A stretch of DNA of 64,000 bases from Butyrivibrio sp. NC2002 (GTDB lineage: Bacteria > Bacillota > Clostridia > Lachnospirales > Lachnospiraceae): the NCBI RefSeq assembly GCF_000702265.1, contig NZ_JNKZ01000004.1, forward strand, positions 663,457-727,456, written 5' to 3'. The first letter of the stretch is position 1. Every line of letters starts with the position of its first letter. Below, piece by piece: positions 18,675-26,982 of the stretch. Below the pieces are notes generated by a model, which was not told the origin of the DNA, ran no database searches, and was given only the letters and a program-made list of their open reading frames with translations. A program made the translations under genes and the position numbers.

Positions 18675-20339
18675 ATGAGAAAAATAAGTAAGATATGGAA
18701 CAAAACAGTTATTGCTCTTCTATGTGCAGGGACATTAATGTCTTTAACAGATAGCTTTTCAATAAGAGCTTTTGGGGCAGAGGATGAAACAGAAATATCT
18801 GATGATTATGAAACAGAAGATGTTTATACAGAGGAAGACGATACAAATGAAGCAGAGGGTGAAACAGAAGGTGAGGCAGAAGGCGAATCAGAGGAACAAG
18901 AGCCTGTAAAAGTAATGCAGGTAAGATGCGATGATTCTTCTGTAAGAGCATATATAACAGGTGTGTCACAAGGAGATGTTTCGGAATATCAGATTGGTAA
19001 TATTCCTGTAGAAAATGTTTCCACATATCCTATTACAGAAGATGATAATGCTGCAAGAACCCTCATCATGGTTGATAACTCTATATCAATTCCGGGTGAA
19101 TCCAGAGAAAAAGTAACTGAGATCCTTAAGAAGATAGTTTCAAATGCATCTGAGAATGAACTATACAGAATATCAACTTTTTCTGAGGACATAACATATT
19201 TATCAGATAAATATACCGATGATGTAACTGCACTTAACAACATGATAGACTCTATATCTTACGCAGATCAGGAAACCTATCTTACTGATGTTCTCTATGA
19301 TGTGGTAAAAGAAATAAATACTACTGAAGAATATGGATATACAAGAATTGTCGTAATATCCGACGGCGTAGATAACAAACCTATCGGAGTTACAAGAGAA
19401 GAACTTAATAAAGAGCTTGAAGATCGTACTCTTCCTATCTATACCATAGGAGTCAGCACCGGGAAAAATGCGGATAATCTTGAGGGAATGTTTGCCCTGT
19501 CCAGAGTAACAGGATGTGATTACTGCATCATGGAAGAAACGGAAGTTGATCAAATAGCTTCTATTATAGATAAGGATAGAAACCTAACAGTATTTAAGGC
19601 AGTAATTCCGGAAGATGTAAAAGACGGAAGCCTTCAGAATACAAAGCTTACATTTACGGATGGATCAGCTATTTCATTTAAAGCTCTGATGCCTTTTTCA
19701 ATAAAGGAAAAGGAGGAAGAAGTGGAGGTACCCCCGGTTATAGTTGAACCTGAACCGGAACCAGAACCGACATTTTTTGAAAAAATAACAAGATGGATAA
19801 TCGCAAACAAACTTATCTTTGCGCTGATAGTAACAGCAGTTATAGCGATAATTGCTTTGCTTGTTATCTTTGTTGTTAGAAAGATATTCAATAACAGACC
19901 CGGAAGTGAACCTCAGGAATGTGCACCAACAACTCCTCTTAACACATACGGTAAGACGGAGATACTTGGTGAAGCAGGAGATGATGGTAAGACAACAAGG
20001 CTTACTCCAAATGAGAGACCGGGACATATTAAGAAGATAAAGCTTACAACGGCCAGTGACAACTCCAGAACTTTCCGTTGCGAGATTGAGAAAGAAATAA
20101 AAATAGGAAGAATGCCTGACAATGATATCGTAATTAGTGATGATACAACAGTTCATGGTCATCATTGCACAATTGAGTGCAAAGACAATGCATATTTTGT
20201 AACCGACCTTATGAATGTAAAGAACCACTCAAGCGTAAACGGGATAGAGATAAAACCCGGATTCCCTCAGCTGATCGTAACTAACAGTAAACTTACGATC
20301 GGAAGATATACGTATGTGGTTTCGATAATAGAAGATTAA
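18675..20339 (+). CDS. Membrane protein with extracellular vWA domain and cytoplasmic FHA domain
   Basis: The protein has 554 residues. The order is a signal sequence (1-35), an acidic linker, and a von Willebrand A domain (about 115-310) with the MIDAS start DNSIS and ISDGVDN. A strand-rich region and an EPEPEPEP spacer precede one membrane helix (about 377-402). A short linker leads to a C-terminal FHA domain (about 465-550: KIGRMPDNDI, HGHHCTI, NHSSVNG). The topology places vWA outside and the phosphothreonine-binding FHA inside. With the FHA on EssC and the PP2C phosphatase next door, it points to Ser/Thr phosphorylation signalling around the secretion apparatus. No Ser/Thr kinase gene is in the window. 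Confidence 0.88.
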   Translation: MRKISKIWNKTVIALLCAGTLMSLTDSFSIRAFGAEDETEISDDYETEDVYTEEDDTNEAEGETEGEAEGESEEQEPVKVMQVRCDDSSVRAYITGVSQGDVSEYQIGNIPVENVSTYPITEDDNAARTLIMVDNSISIPGESREKVTEILKKIVSNASENELYRISTFSEDITYLSDKYTDDVTALNNMIDSISYADQETYLTDVLYDVVKEINTTEEYGYTRIVVISDGVDNKPIGVTREELNKELEDRTLPIYTIGVSTGKNADNLEGMFALSRVTGCDYCIMEETEVDQIASIIDKDRNLTVFKAVIPEDVKDGSLQNTKLTFTDGSAISFKALMPFSIKEKEEEVEVPPVIVEPEPEPEPTFFEKITRWIIANKLIFALIVTAVIAIIALLVIFVVRKIFNNRPGSEPQECAPTTPLNTYGKTEILGEAGDDGKTTRLTPNERPGHIKKIKLTTASDNSRTFRCEIEKEIKIGRMPDNDIVISDDTTVHGHHCTIECKDNAYFVTDLMNVKNHSSVNGIEIKPGFPQLIVTNSKLTIGRYTYVVSIIED

Positions 20340-20378
20340 AGGTGAAACAAGGGAGATTACAAAAAAGGCTGGTAATTG

Positions 20379-21152
20379 ATGGCAGAAAAGATAATATATT
20401 ACGGATATACCGACACCGGTAAAAAAAGAGATATAAATCAGGATTCTATACTTATGAAGGCGGAAGGTGAGAATGGAATTTTCTGCGTGGCTGATGGAAT
20501 GGGAGGACACAGCCACGGAGAAATCGCTTCCAGCCTGATAGCAGAGAGAATAGGTGAATGGGCGGATATTAACCTGTTTTCAGAAAAAGATGGGGTTAAG
20601 ATTCAGGAAGATCGTTTTGATTCCTTATGTGATAGCTTTGAAGAATGCATACATATGGTAAACGAAGAAATCAGAAGGGAATATTGCATAGATTGTGTAT
20701 GCGGATCAACTCTTGTAGCTCTGCTTATTGCAGGAAGAAAGTATGCAGCTTATTCAGTAGGTGACAGCAGAATATACAGAAAATCCGGTAAAGAGTTCAT
20801 GCAGATAACAAAGGACCAGATATGGCAGAACCAACCGGAAATCATGAATACACTCTCCGAGAATGAGAAGAAAAAGCATCCTGATTTTGGAAAGCTTACA
20901 AATGCAGTTGGAGCTTTCGACCATATAAAGATAAATACTGTAACAGGTACTATGAAGGATACAGATATCTTTACCCTTTGCAGCGATGGAATATATAAAT
21001 GTTATACGGACTTCTCCCTAAAATGGGCACACTGCTGTATCAATGCAGAAAAGGGCACATCCAATTTTGAAAAAACAATAAATCAAATAAAAAAGCATGT
21101 GGATAAGAAAGGCGCTCCTGATAACTATTCAATAATAATTGTCGGAAGATAA
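20379..21152 (+). CDS. PP2C-family protein phosphatase
   Basis: The 257-residue protein has all the PP2C metal-binding motifs: INQDS, ADGMGGHSHGE, YSVGDSR, LCSDGIY and APDNYS. It is a cytosolic Mn/Mg-dependent Ser/Thr phosphatase. A TTG codon at 20376 also fits the frame, but the adjacent ATG at 20379 is the likelier start; the ribosome site is weak. It lies 39 bp behind the vWA-FHA gene and ends at a strong terminator, so it is the last gene of the unit. It probably reverses phosphorylation read by the two FHA proteins of the island. Confidence 0.9.
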   Translation: MAEKIIYYGYTDTGKKRDINQDSILMKAEGENGIFCVADGMGGHSHGEIASSLIAERIGEWADINLFSEKDGVKIQEDRFDSLCDSFEECIHMVNEEIRREYCIDCVCGSTLVALLIAGRKYAAYSVGDSRIYRKSGKEFMQITKDQIWQNQPEIMNTLSENEKKKHPDFGKLTNAVGAFDHIKINTVTGTMKDTDIFTLCSDGIYKCYTDFSLKWAHCCINAEKGTSNFEKTINQIKKHVDKKGAPDNYSIIIVGR

Positions 21153-21168
21153 ATATGCCGCTCTATAA

Positions 21169-21208
21169 GAAGAAGCCGCTACAAGTTGAGCGGCTTCTTC
21201 GTTTTTTT
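21169..21208 (+). terminator. Intrinsic terminator of the secretion island
   Basis: A perfect 12-bp stem (21169-21180 with 21189-21200) and an 8-nt loop are followed by G and seven T. It ends the + strand unit and separates it from the opposing effector unit. Confidence 0.9.
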
Positions 21209-21524
21209 ATTCAGCTGATGGTGCATCCTTAGGAACAATCTTGCCATCCTTAACTACGAACTCGCCAAGTTCAAGGATCTTTTCAGTAAGAGCGAGTTCT
21301 TCTTCATCCTGGAGACCAATAAAGTATATTCTTTCGATATTCTCGTTATTAAAGAAGAACATTCTATCTGAGTCGATCATGCCCTCAGGGAAATAGCAGC
21401 CCGAGTAGTCATATACTGTATCATCGCCGCCCTTTGTCTGGATTCGCCCGCAAACCATAAGACGTTTATTGCCACCTTTTAATAAAACAACAGATCCAAT
21501 TGGTAATAATTCCTTTTTTTTCAT
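21207..21524 (-). CDS. DUF4176-like small protein
   Basis: The product has 105 residues. The opening LLPIGSVVLLKGGNKRLMVCGR and a following YDYSGCYFPEG resemble DUF4176, a family often met in Firmicutes type VII toxin loci. I place the start at 21524, because GAGG then lies nine bases upstream; the ATG at 21539 would leave only one base of spacing. It is third in a minus-strand unit behind the DUF3592 gene and the candidate effector. A chaperone or export-partner role is inferred from context. Confidence 0.75.
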   Translation of the reverse strand: MKKKELLPIGSVVLLKGGNKRLMVCGRIQTKGGDDTVYDYSGCYFPEGMIDSDRMFFFNNENIERIYFIGLQDEEELALTEKILELGEFVVKDGKIVPKDAPSAE

Positions 21525-21567
21525 CTTCACATACCTCAAAAAATTTTTATACTATTCGATTATATCA

Positions 21568-22671
21568 TTAAAATAAGTCTTTCGCCCACTGATATGCAGG
21601 ACAATCAGACCAGTCGATATTGATATCTATTCCAACAGCTACGCCTTTGCCTATTTCGAAAGCAATTCGTGCATGATTTTCATCAACACAGACTCCATAA
21701 CCATGTCCTATTGCACCTTGTCCTTTTGCACCTATGCCGACACATTCTGTAGTATCGACATCAAGGCCCCATATAGTGAAACCTTGTGTTACACTTTCTT
21801 TTTCAATACCTGCACCATAGGATACGACGCCGGGAGTACCGGAACTGTATTCAACTTCACCTGAAACATATCCAGTATCCTCGGTACGTTTCAGACGAAA
21901 ATTCCACATGTCTGTTCCGATTTTAAACTTTTGATCCGTATGATAAATACTGGTATTACTGTTCCCATTACCGGTTATGTGAGGATGAAAATTACCATTT
22001 TCATCAAATAATGATAATCCAACCTTTCCTTCATGTTCAGAATAAAGATAGGTGGATTCTGTATCTGCGGTTATAAAATTATTAAATAAGCTATAACCAA
22101 AAAGGATAGAAGGACCATAAGCATGTGCTTCACCTTCAGCATTTACATGAGCATTAGAAGGATCGGTATCGTATTCATAAGAACCGCCCGCATTTGCAGT
22201 GGGTTCTCTAAACAAAAAATATGTGTCAAATATACCACTGCCTTCTTTTTCTTTACCATGCCGTTTTTCCGGGATATTGCTTCTTGCGGAACCGGATCCG
22301 CTAGGCCAGGTAATACCGGTATTTCCCCCAGAGTTATTTGGGTGTTGACTATGTCCTTTGCCGTGATTTGTGTTCGGGAGATGCTTATTTCCACCTTTGG
22401 TATGAGCAACTATTGTTTTATCAGCAGACTTATATTTTTCGATTATTTGCTTAAAGGCTTTATAGATATTAGCAGTTTCTACTGCTTCTCTTGAAAGATT
22501 TTTGATGCAAGCATCAAGAGTAGCTTTAATTATTTCATATTCAGGTCCACATAATATTAGACAGTCTGACACACTTTCAAGTGCCGCACTATTCTGCCTG
22601 ACCTTATCCGGTATTAATTCGAATTTATTGCTTATGGCTTCGCAATTATCTATATCAATGCTGAATTTCAT
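21568..22671 (-). CDS. Candidate type VII effector: WXG-like N-terminal module, linker, Gly-rich C-terminal domain
   Basis: The protein has 367 residues. Residues 1-90 form a helical module similar in pattern to the stand-alone protein at 16455-16841. A Gly/Ser/Asn/His-rich linker follows (about 91-150). The C-terminal 215 residues are strand-rich with many Gly, Tyr and aromatic residues and end in IDINIDWSD...WAKDLF. There is no signal peptide. A helical export domain joined by a flexible linker to a distinct C-terminal domain is the plan of LXG-type toxins, though it is shorter than classic LXG proteins. The ATG has AGGAGG and overlaps the upstream DUF3592 gene by 17 bases. I do not recognise the C-terminal activity. 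Confidence 0.72.
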   Translation of the reverse strand: MKFSIDIDNCEAISNKFELIPDKVRQNSAALESVSDCLILCGPEYEIIKATLDACIKNLSREAVETANIYKAFKQIIEKYKSADKTIVAHTKGGNKHLPNTNHGKGHSQHPNNSGGNTGITWPSGSGSARSNIPEKRHGKEKEGSGIFDTYFLFREPTANAGGSYEYDTDPSNAHVNAEGEAHAYGPSILFGYSLFNNFITADTESTYLYSEHEGKVGLSLFDENGNFHPHITGNGNSNTSIYHTDQKFKIGTDMWNFRLKRTEDTGYVSGEVEYSSGTPGVVSYGAGIEKESVTQGFTIWGLDVDTTECVGIGAKGQGAIGHGYGVCVDENHARIAFEIGKGVAVGIDINIDWSDCPAYQWAKDLF

Positions 22672-23095
22672 AATTCCTCCTGTAACTATTTTGATTTAGT
22701 AATATAAAAGAAATGATTGCAGCAACCATCCATATTACAGACATACCAAAGAAAATAAATGCTCCGATCAAAGTAGTCTGTCTGTCTAAAAGTGACAGAT
22801 CAAGAGTTTCAGGATTGATCCAAACCTTTGACAGATTTTTATTAGGATAAGAGCTTTCCTTAACGAATTTCTGATGGTTTATGCCGTTATAAGAAAAGTT
22901 GATAGTGTAATCATATGCAGAAGCTGTGGAACGACCATTTCTTACAGTTACTCTTTCTACATCTGAGATATATGCAGGAACTTCTACATATAAATCCATG
23001 GCCTTATATTTAAAAGTAAAAACGATTCCAAGAAGTAAAAATAATCCTGAAAAGATGATCAATATAAGACCTATTATTTTACCTACTTTTGACAT
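22655..23095 (-). CDS. DUF3592-like membrane protein paired with the candidate effector
   Basis: This 146-residue protein has a membrane segment at about 5-27, a soluble domain carrying VPAYISDV and LSKVWINPETLD, and a second segment at about 115-137. It is a shorter relative of the three proteins at 736-2809, which have two extra helices. AAAGGA lies seven bases ahead of the ATG. It is the first gene of the minus unit, behind a LytTR box. Overlap with the effector gene and membrane location make it an immunity-protein candidate, which is inference. Confidence 0.8.
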   Translation of the reverse strand: MSKVGKIIGLILIIFSGLFLLLGIVFTFKYKAMDLYVEVPAYISDVERVTVRNGRSTASAYDYTINFSYNGINHQKFVKESSYPNKNLSKVWINPETLDLSLLDRQTTLIGAFIFFGMSVIWMVAAIISFILLNQNSYRRNYEIQH

Positions 23096-23131
23096 AACTA
23101 TTCCTTTCTATACTCGCAAAAAGTAGTATAT

Positions 23132-23192
23132 AGTATAAAAAGCTGTTTGAGCTAAAAGTGCGACGAAATGCACGATTTTGAGGACGAATGAC
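23132..23192 (-). promoter_or_regulatory. LytTR-type direct repeats and -10 box of the effector unit
   Basis: On the minus strand GCATTTCGT lies at 23171-23163 and a degenerate copy GTCATTCGT (6 of 9) at 23192-23184, again 21 bp apart, with the same CGTCCTC and CGTCGC contexts as at 3032 and 16364. A -10-like TATACT lies at 23137-23132, about 24 bp further, somewhat more distant than at the other two sites. A further TATACT at 23130-23125 is an alternative. Confidence 0.68.
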
Positions 23193-23216
23193 ATCTATCA
23201 ATTGGTTTAAGAAGGC

Positions 23217-23245
23217 TTGAAGAAAGCATATTACTGTGCTAGAAT
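23217..23245 (+). promoter_or_regulatory. Sigma-A promoter of tRNA-Arg
   Basis: TTGAAG (23217-23222), a 17-bp spacer and TAGAAT (23240-23245) stand about 38 bp before the tRNA. Confidence 0.75.
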
Positions 23246-23282
23246 AACGAAGTTGGCTGACAATTCAGCTCGAAACATATCT

Positions 23283-23354
23283 GTTCTCGTAGTTTAACGG
23301 ATAAAACAAGCGCCTCCTAAGCGCTAGCTATGGGTTCGATTCCCGTCGGGAACA
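23283..23354 (+). tRNA. tRNA-Arg (anticodon CCT)
   Basis: The cloverleaf is complete: acceptor GTTCTCG/CGGGAAC with discriminator A, D arm, anticodon stem GCGC with loop CTCCTAA, and a T arm containing GGTTCGATTCC. No CCA is encoded. A good promoter and a terminator flank it, so it is a single-gene unit. It reads AGG codons. Confidence 0.95.
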
Positions 23355-23361
23355 CTATTTT

Positions 23362-23393
23362 AGAAGCCTTTATTAATAGGCTTCTTTTCTTTT
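23362..23393 (+). terminator. Terminator of tRNA-Arg
   Basis: The stem AGAAGCCT/AGGCTTCT (23362-23369 with 23378-23385) is followed by TTTCTTTT. Confidence 0.88.
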
Positions 23394-23521
23394 ACCTATT
23401 ATTAAAAAATCATAAATTCAAGCTGCAAAGGGGTATTTGGGAATTGGTTGTTTTATAATTAATCCATCGTTATTTGGTCTGCTGTATTTTTATGGGTGAC
23501 TGTCCATATGGAGTGGAGGTT

Positions 23522-25213
23522 ATGATGCAAACTGAAGAAAAAACAAGCCAGGTTCTTAAATATACATATAAAGATATAAACGCAGCAATGGACTCTATAA
23601 GAGTCATGTTTGATATGGTAAGGCTTGTTGATGTGGAAGAATGCAGAGAGGTTTCTATTACTTTAGACGGAGAGCTTAATTTTGGCAGGGAATGCTATGC
23701 TATCTGGGCTTCAGATCATAGATGTGCTAATTGTACCAGTTATCAGTCATGTCAGACGCGTACCAAAAAGAGTCGCATAGAGCATTTTGAAGGAAAATGC
23801 TTTCAGGTTCAGTCTGTGCCCGTTGAGCTTACATTAAAGGATATGACCACATATTCCTGCAATATGGAGCTGATAACAATTACCGAAGATGACCATTATG
23901 ATAAAGAAACAGATAAAGACGTTTGGGAAACAAGTGGCTATATCACAACTCACGACTCGCTTACCGGAATCCTTAACTGGGAAGGCTTTTGTAAAAATGC
24001 GAGGAAGCTTATAAGTGATGAACCGGACGAAAATTTTCTAATAATATCTGCAGACATCGATAATTTCAGATATGTTAATTCTCTTTTTGGAAATACCAAA
24101 GGAAATGAAGTACTTGTTGGAGTTGCACGTATTTTTACGGAATTATTTGACAAGAAATGCGCTATCGGAAGAACCGGTGGTGTAAATTTTGCAATCTGCA
24201 CCACAAACGAGAGCGATATAGCTTCGATACTTAAAAATATAGCAGAGAAGGTATCCGGACTTATTTCATCTCCATCATTTAGATTATCCATTCACTTTGG
24301 AATCTATGATGTAGACAATTCAAACCTTCCGATATCTATAATGTTTGACCGTTCATATATGGCACTTGAAGCAATCAGAAATAATCAGCAGATGATCTAC
24401 AACTATTTTGATGAAAATATGATGCAGAAGGCTATTCATGAACAGCAGATCATAAATGATTTTAAGAAAAACCTAAGAAGCGGACAGTTTGTTATATATC
24501 TTCAGCCACAGGTAAATAAGAATCATTATATAGAGGGTGCTGAGTGCCTTGTAAGGTGGGTTCTGCCGTCCGGTGAACTTTTGCCTCCATTCGAATTTAT
24601 AGGAATACTTGAGCAGGTTGGGCTTATAGGAAAGCTGGATGAATACGTATGGGAGCTCGCCGCCAGGCAGCTTTCTGAATGGAAGGGAACAGAGTATGAA
24701 TCGCTTTATTTGTCGGTAAATGTATCACCAAGAGATTTCTATTACCTTGATATAGCAAAGATTTTTCCTGCATTGTGCAAAAAGTATGATATCATGACAG
24801 ATAAGCTGCATATAGAGATTACGGAAACAGCCGTTGCAGATGAAACATCCGGTAATATGGCGACGCTTAAAAAACTGCATGATGAAGGATTCATAGTGGA
24901 GATAGATGACTTCGGAAAAGGCTCATCATCACTGGGGCTTTTAAAAGACATACAGGCAGATGTACTGAAAATTGATATGCAGTTTCTTCAGAAGAGCGAA
25001 AATGAAAAAAGAAGCTTTGTAATACTTCAGTCAGTGATAGAAATGGCCAAAAAGCTGGACATGGAGATAATTACAGAAGGTGTTGAGACTGTTGGACAAC
25101 TGGATTTTTTAAAGAATCTTGGTTGCAGCATGTTCCAGGGCTTTTATTTTTCAAGACCGATACCTGTTGCCGCTTTTGAAAAGATCATAAAAGACGGCTT
25201 TGAAAATTTGTGA
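23522..25213 (+). CDS. Degenerate GGDEF plus EAL domain protein (c-di-GMP phosphodiesterase)
   Basis: The protein has 563 residues from the ATG at 23522, which TGGAGG precedes; a TTG-started extension from 23474 has no site. An N-terminal module (about 1-130) has a Cys cluster (ECYAIW, CANC, SC, KC) resembling a PAS-like or metal/redox sensor. The GGDEF domain (about 140-290) has GGVNF at the catalytic loop, so it should not make c-di-GMP. The EAL domain (about 305-560) keeps the catalytic residues: ECLVRW, NVSPRDF, EITET, EIDDFGKG, LKID and ITEGVET. The likely role is hydrolysis of c-di-GMP, possibly relevant to the flagella and Tad pili encoded further on. Confidence 0.92.
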   Translation: MMQTEEKTSQVLKYTYKDINAAMDSIRVMFDMVRLVDVEECREVSITLDGELNFGRECYAIWASDHRCANCTSYQSCQTRTKKSRIEHFEGKCFQVQSVPVELTLKDMTTYSCNMELITITEDDHYDKETDKDVWETSGYITTHDSLTGILNWEGFCKNARKLISDEPDENFLIISADIDNFRYVNSLFGNTKGNEVLVGVARIFTELFDKKCAIGRTGGVNFAICTTNESDIASILKNIAEKVSGLISSPSFRLSIHFGIYDVDNSNLPISIMFDRSYMALEAIRNNQQMIYNYFDENMMQKAIHEQQIINDFKKNLRSGQFVIYLQPQVNKNHYIEGAECLVRWVLPSGELLPPFEFIGILEQVGLIGKLDEYVWELAARQLSEWKGTEYESLYLSVNVSPRDFYYLDIAKIFPALCKKYDIMTDKLHIEITETAVADETSGNMATLKKLHDEGFIVEIDDFGKGSSSLGLLKDIQADVLKIDMQFLQKSENEKRSFVILQSVIEMAKKLDMEIITEGVETVGQLDFLKNLGCSMFQGFYFSRPIPVAAFEKIIKDGFENL

Positions 25214-25228
25214 ACTTAAAGGATAAAT

Positions 25229-26032
25229 ATGGATAATGAAACACTTCTTGCGGGCAGGATCAAAGACCTTGCCCGCAAAGCTTATGAGAATAACTATGTG
25301 ACCCATACTGACTTCTTATCGATGTCGGAATTATATGAGGTAAACAGCATCTGTATCAAAAACAAGATGATAACGGGACAGAACATGATAGAAGGAGTTC
25401 AGTACGTTCCTTACGGAGGGGTAAGTGACCCTGACAGAGCAGTATTATGCTTTCTTCCGTCATATCTTGATGAGGAGACTTTTCTTTTACAGGAAAAGGA
25501 AGAGAGTGACGTAATAAGCTGTATTCTTATAGAACCTGTAAACAAGAAATTTGCAGATGAATTGTCACACAGGGATTTTCTTGGATCAATAATGAACCTT
25601 GGAATAGAGAGAAACAGGATAGGGGATATCAGGACTGACTCCTTAAAGGGATATGTATTTGTCACAAATGATGTTGCAGACATAGTCTTAAATGAGCTGT
25701 GCAGAATAAGACATACTACAGTAAAATGCAAAAAGATCAAGGTTACTGAATGTGATATAGTTCCTGAGTTTGAGACCCTTGAGGGCACAGTCCCGTCAGA
25801 GAGACTCGATGCCATACTTGCCCTTGTTTATAAATTATCTCGCAGTAAGGCACAGGAGCTTATAGAGAATCAATCGGTTTATGTTGATGGAAAAACCGCA
25901 TATAGCGGAGGCTATGACCTTAGCGAAGGATCCAGAGTTTCAGTCAGAGGCTATGGCAAATTCATTTATGACGGCATGGCAAAAGCCACCCGAAAAGGGC
26001 GGCTCTTAGTTACAATTAGAAGATTTGTATAA
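25229..26032 (+). CDS. ylmH: YlmH-like S4-domain RNA-binding protein
   Basis: The 267-residue protein has the YlmH layout: an N-terminal alpha/beta region with GVSDPDRAVLCFLP, a central domain with HRDFLGSIMNLGIERNRIGD and a C-terminal S4 RNA-binding domain (about 192-255: RLDAILALVYKLSRSKAQELI, VYVDG, LSEGSRVSVRG). YlmH family proteins bind ribosomal RNA and aid rescue of stalled ribosomes. AAAGGA lies before the ATG, 15 bp behind the EAL gene, so the two may be co-transcribed. It ends one base from the opposing exonuclease gene. Confidence 0.92.
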   Translation: MDNETLLAGRIKDLARKAYENNYVTHTDFLSMSELYEVNSICIKNKMITGQNMIEGVQYVPYGGVSDPDRAVLCFLPSYLDEETFLLQEKEESDVISCILIEPVNKKFADELSHRDFLGSIMNLGIERNRIGDIRTDSLKGYVFVTNDVADIVLNELCRIRHTTVKCKKIKVTECDIVPEFETLEGTVPSERLDAILALVYKLSRSKAQELIENQSVYVDGKTAYSGGYDLSEGSRVSVRGYGKFIYDGMAKATRKGRLLVTIRRFV

Positions 26033-26033
26033 A

Positions 26034-26975
26034 TCAGTCTTCATCTTTACTTTTATATTTCTTTTTTTCTGACTTCTTTTTCATCTCCGTCATATCTTCT
26101 TCGGAGATGAATTTAAGAGTCTTTACGGCGTAATATCTGTCATGCTCAGTCTTTTTTACCCTTACCTTGGCCTTCATATATCCGTGTTCTTTGCATAAGG
26201 ATACACTGTAAAAATGTTTGCCGTTTAGAGAAAACCACTTAACCTTCCTTCGGATAGGTCTGTTGCACAGATAACATTTAGTGCCCATAACTTCAGGATC
26301 TGAGAGCAGCTCTTCCTTTGTCTTGAATTCCCTTGATATGTATTTGGCATAATGCTCAAAGATAATATGTACTTCCTGATCCTTTGTCTTGGGAGTTACG
26401 TAATTGTCAAAGGAATAGTTATAAAATACCTTTCTGTCCAGCTCGCAGAATATCCTTGCGGTGTAATCCGCATCAGATAATGCTCTGTGAAAAGCACTGT
26501 CTTTTTCCATGCCAAGGCTCTCGGTTGCATGCTCAAGACTTCTTCTCATTTTGCCGTCTTCATACTGTATGCTGAAAAGCTTTTGGACATCATAAAAAGG
26601 AAGAGGTCTGTCAGATAAAAGATCAAGCCCAAAGAAGTCCATATTTCTTTGCAGTTCTGTAAGATCAAGAGGTCCCCAGGTGCAGAAGGTAGGATCGTCA
26701 CCACACCAGGCAAGAAAATCTCTGATCACAGTTACAAAGTCATCACCATCCTGAAGATCCTCCATCGTAATGTGAATCAGATCCTCGGTGATCTTGTGCA
26801 TCTTCTTATAGACCTGAGGTTTTATCAGCCTTGAAAACTCGCCGGTTCTATTCCTGTTTTCATCGAGTCTGACAGCACCTATTTCTATTATTTCAAACGG
26901 AAGAGCTTTACCGTTTGATTCTTTTACTTTTTTGCCCTGATTCCACTCAAGGTCGAATACGATATAGTTTCCCAT
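26034..26975 (-). CDS. DEDDh-type 3'-5' exonuclease with C-terminal Cys-rich segment
   Basis: The protein has 313 residues. The exonuclease domain (about 1-190) carries VFDLEWNQ, the second Asp region and HRALSDADYTA, the DEDDh signature of DnaQ/KapD-like nucleases. The C-terminus has CYLCNRP and C-KEH, a likely zinc site. I place the start at the ATG at 26975, which gives the expected family N-terminus. A frame open from a GTG at 27047 would run through a promoter. TTGCTA (27006-27011 on the + side), 17 bp and TATAAT (26983-26988) end only seven bases before the ATG, so the mRNA may be leaderless. Confidence 0.88.
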   Translation of the reverse strand: MGNYIVFDLEWNQGKKVKESNGKALPFEIIEIGAVRLDENRNRTGEFSRLIKPQVYKKMHKITEDLIHITMEDLQDGDDFVTVIRDFLAWCGDDPTFCTWGPLDLTELQRNMDFFGLDLLSDRPLPFYDVQKLFSIQYEDGKMRRSLEHATESLGMEKDSAFHRALSDADYTARIFCELDRKVFYNYSFDNYVTPKTKDQEVHIIFEHYAKYISREFKTKEELLSDPEVMGTKCYLCNRPIRRKVKWFSLNGKHFYSVSLCKEHGYMKAKVRVKKTEHDRYYAVKTLKFISEEDMTEMKKKSEKKKYKSKDED

Positions 26976-26982
26976 GTGCCTA

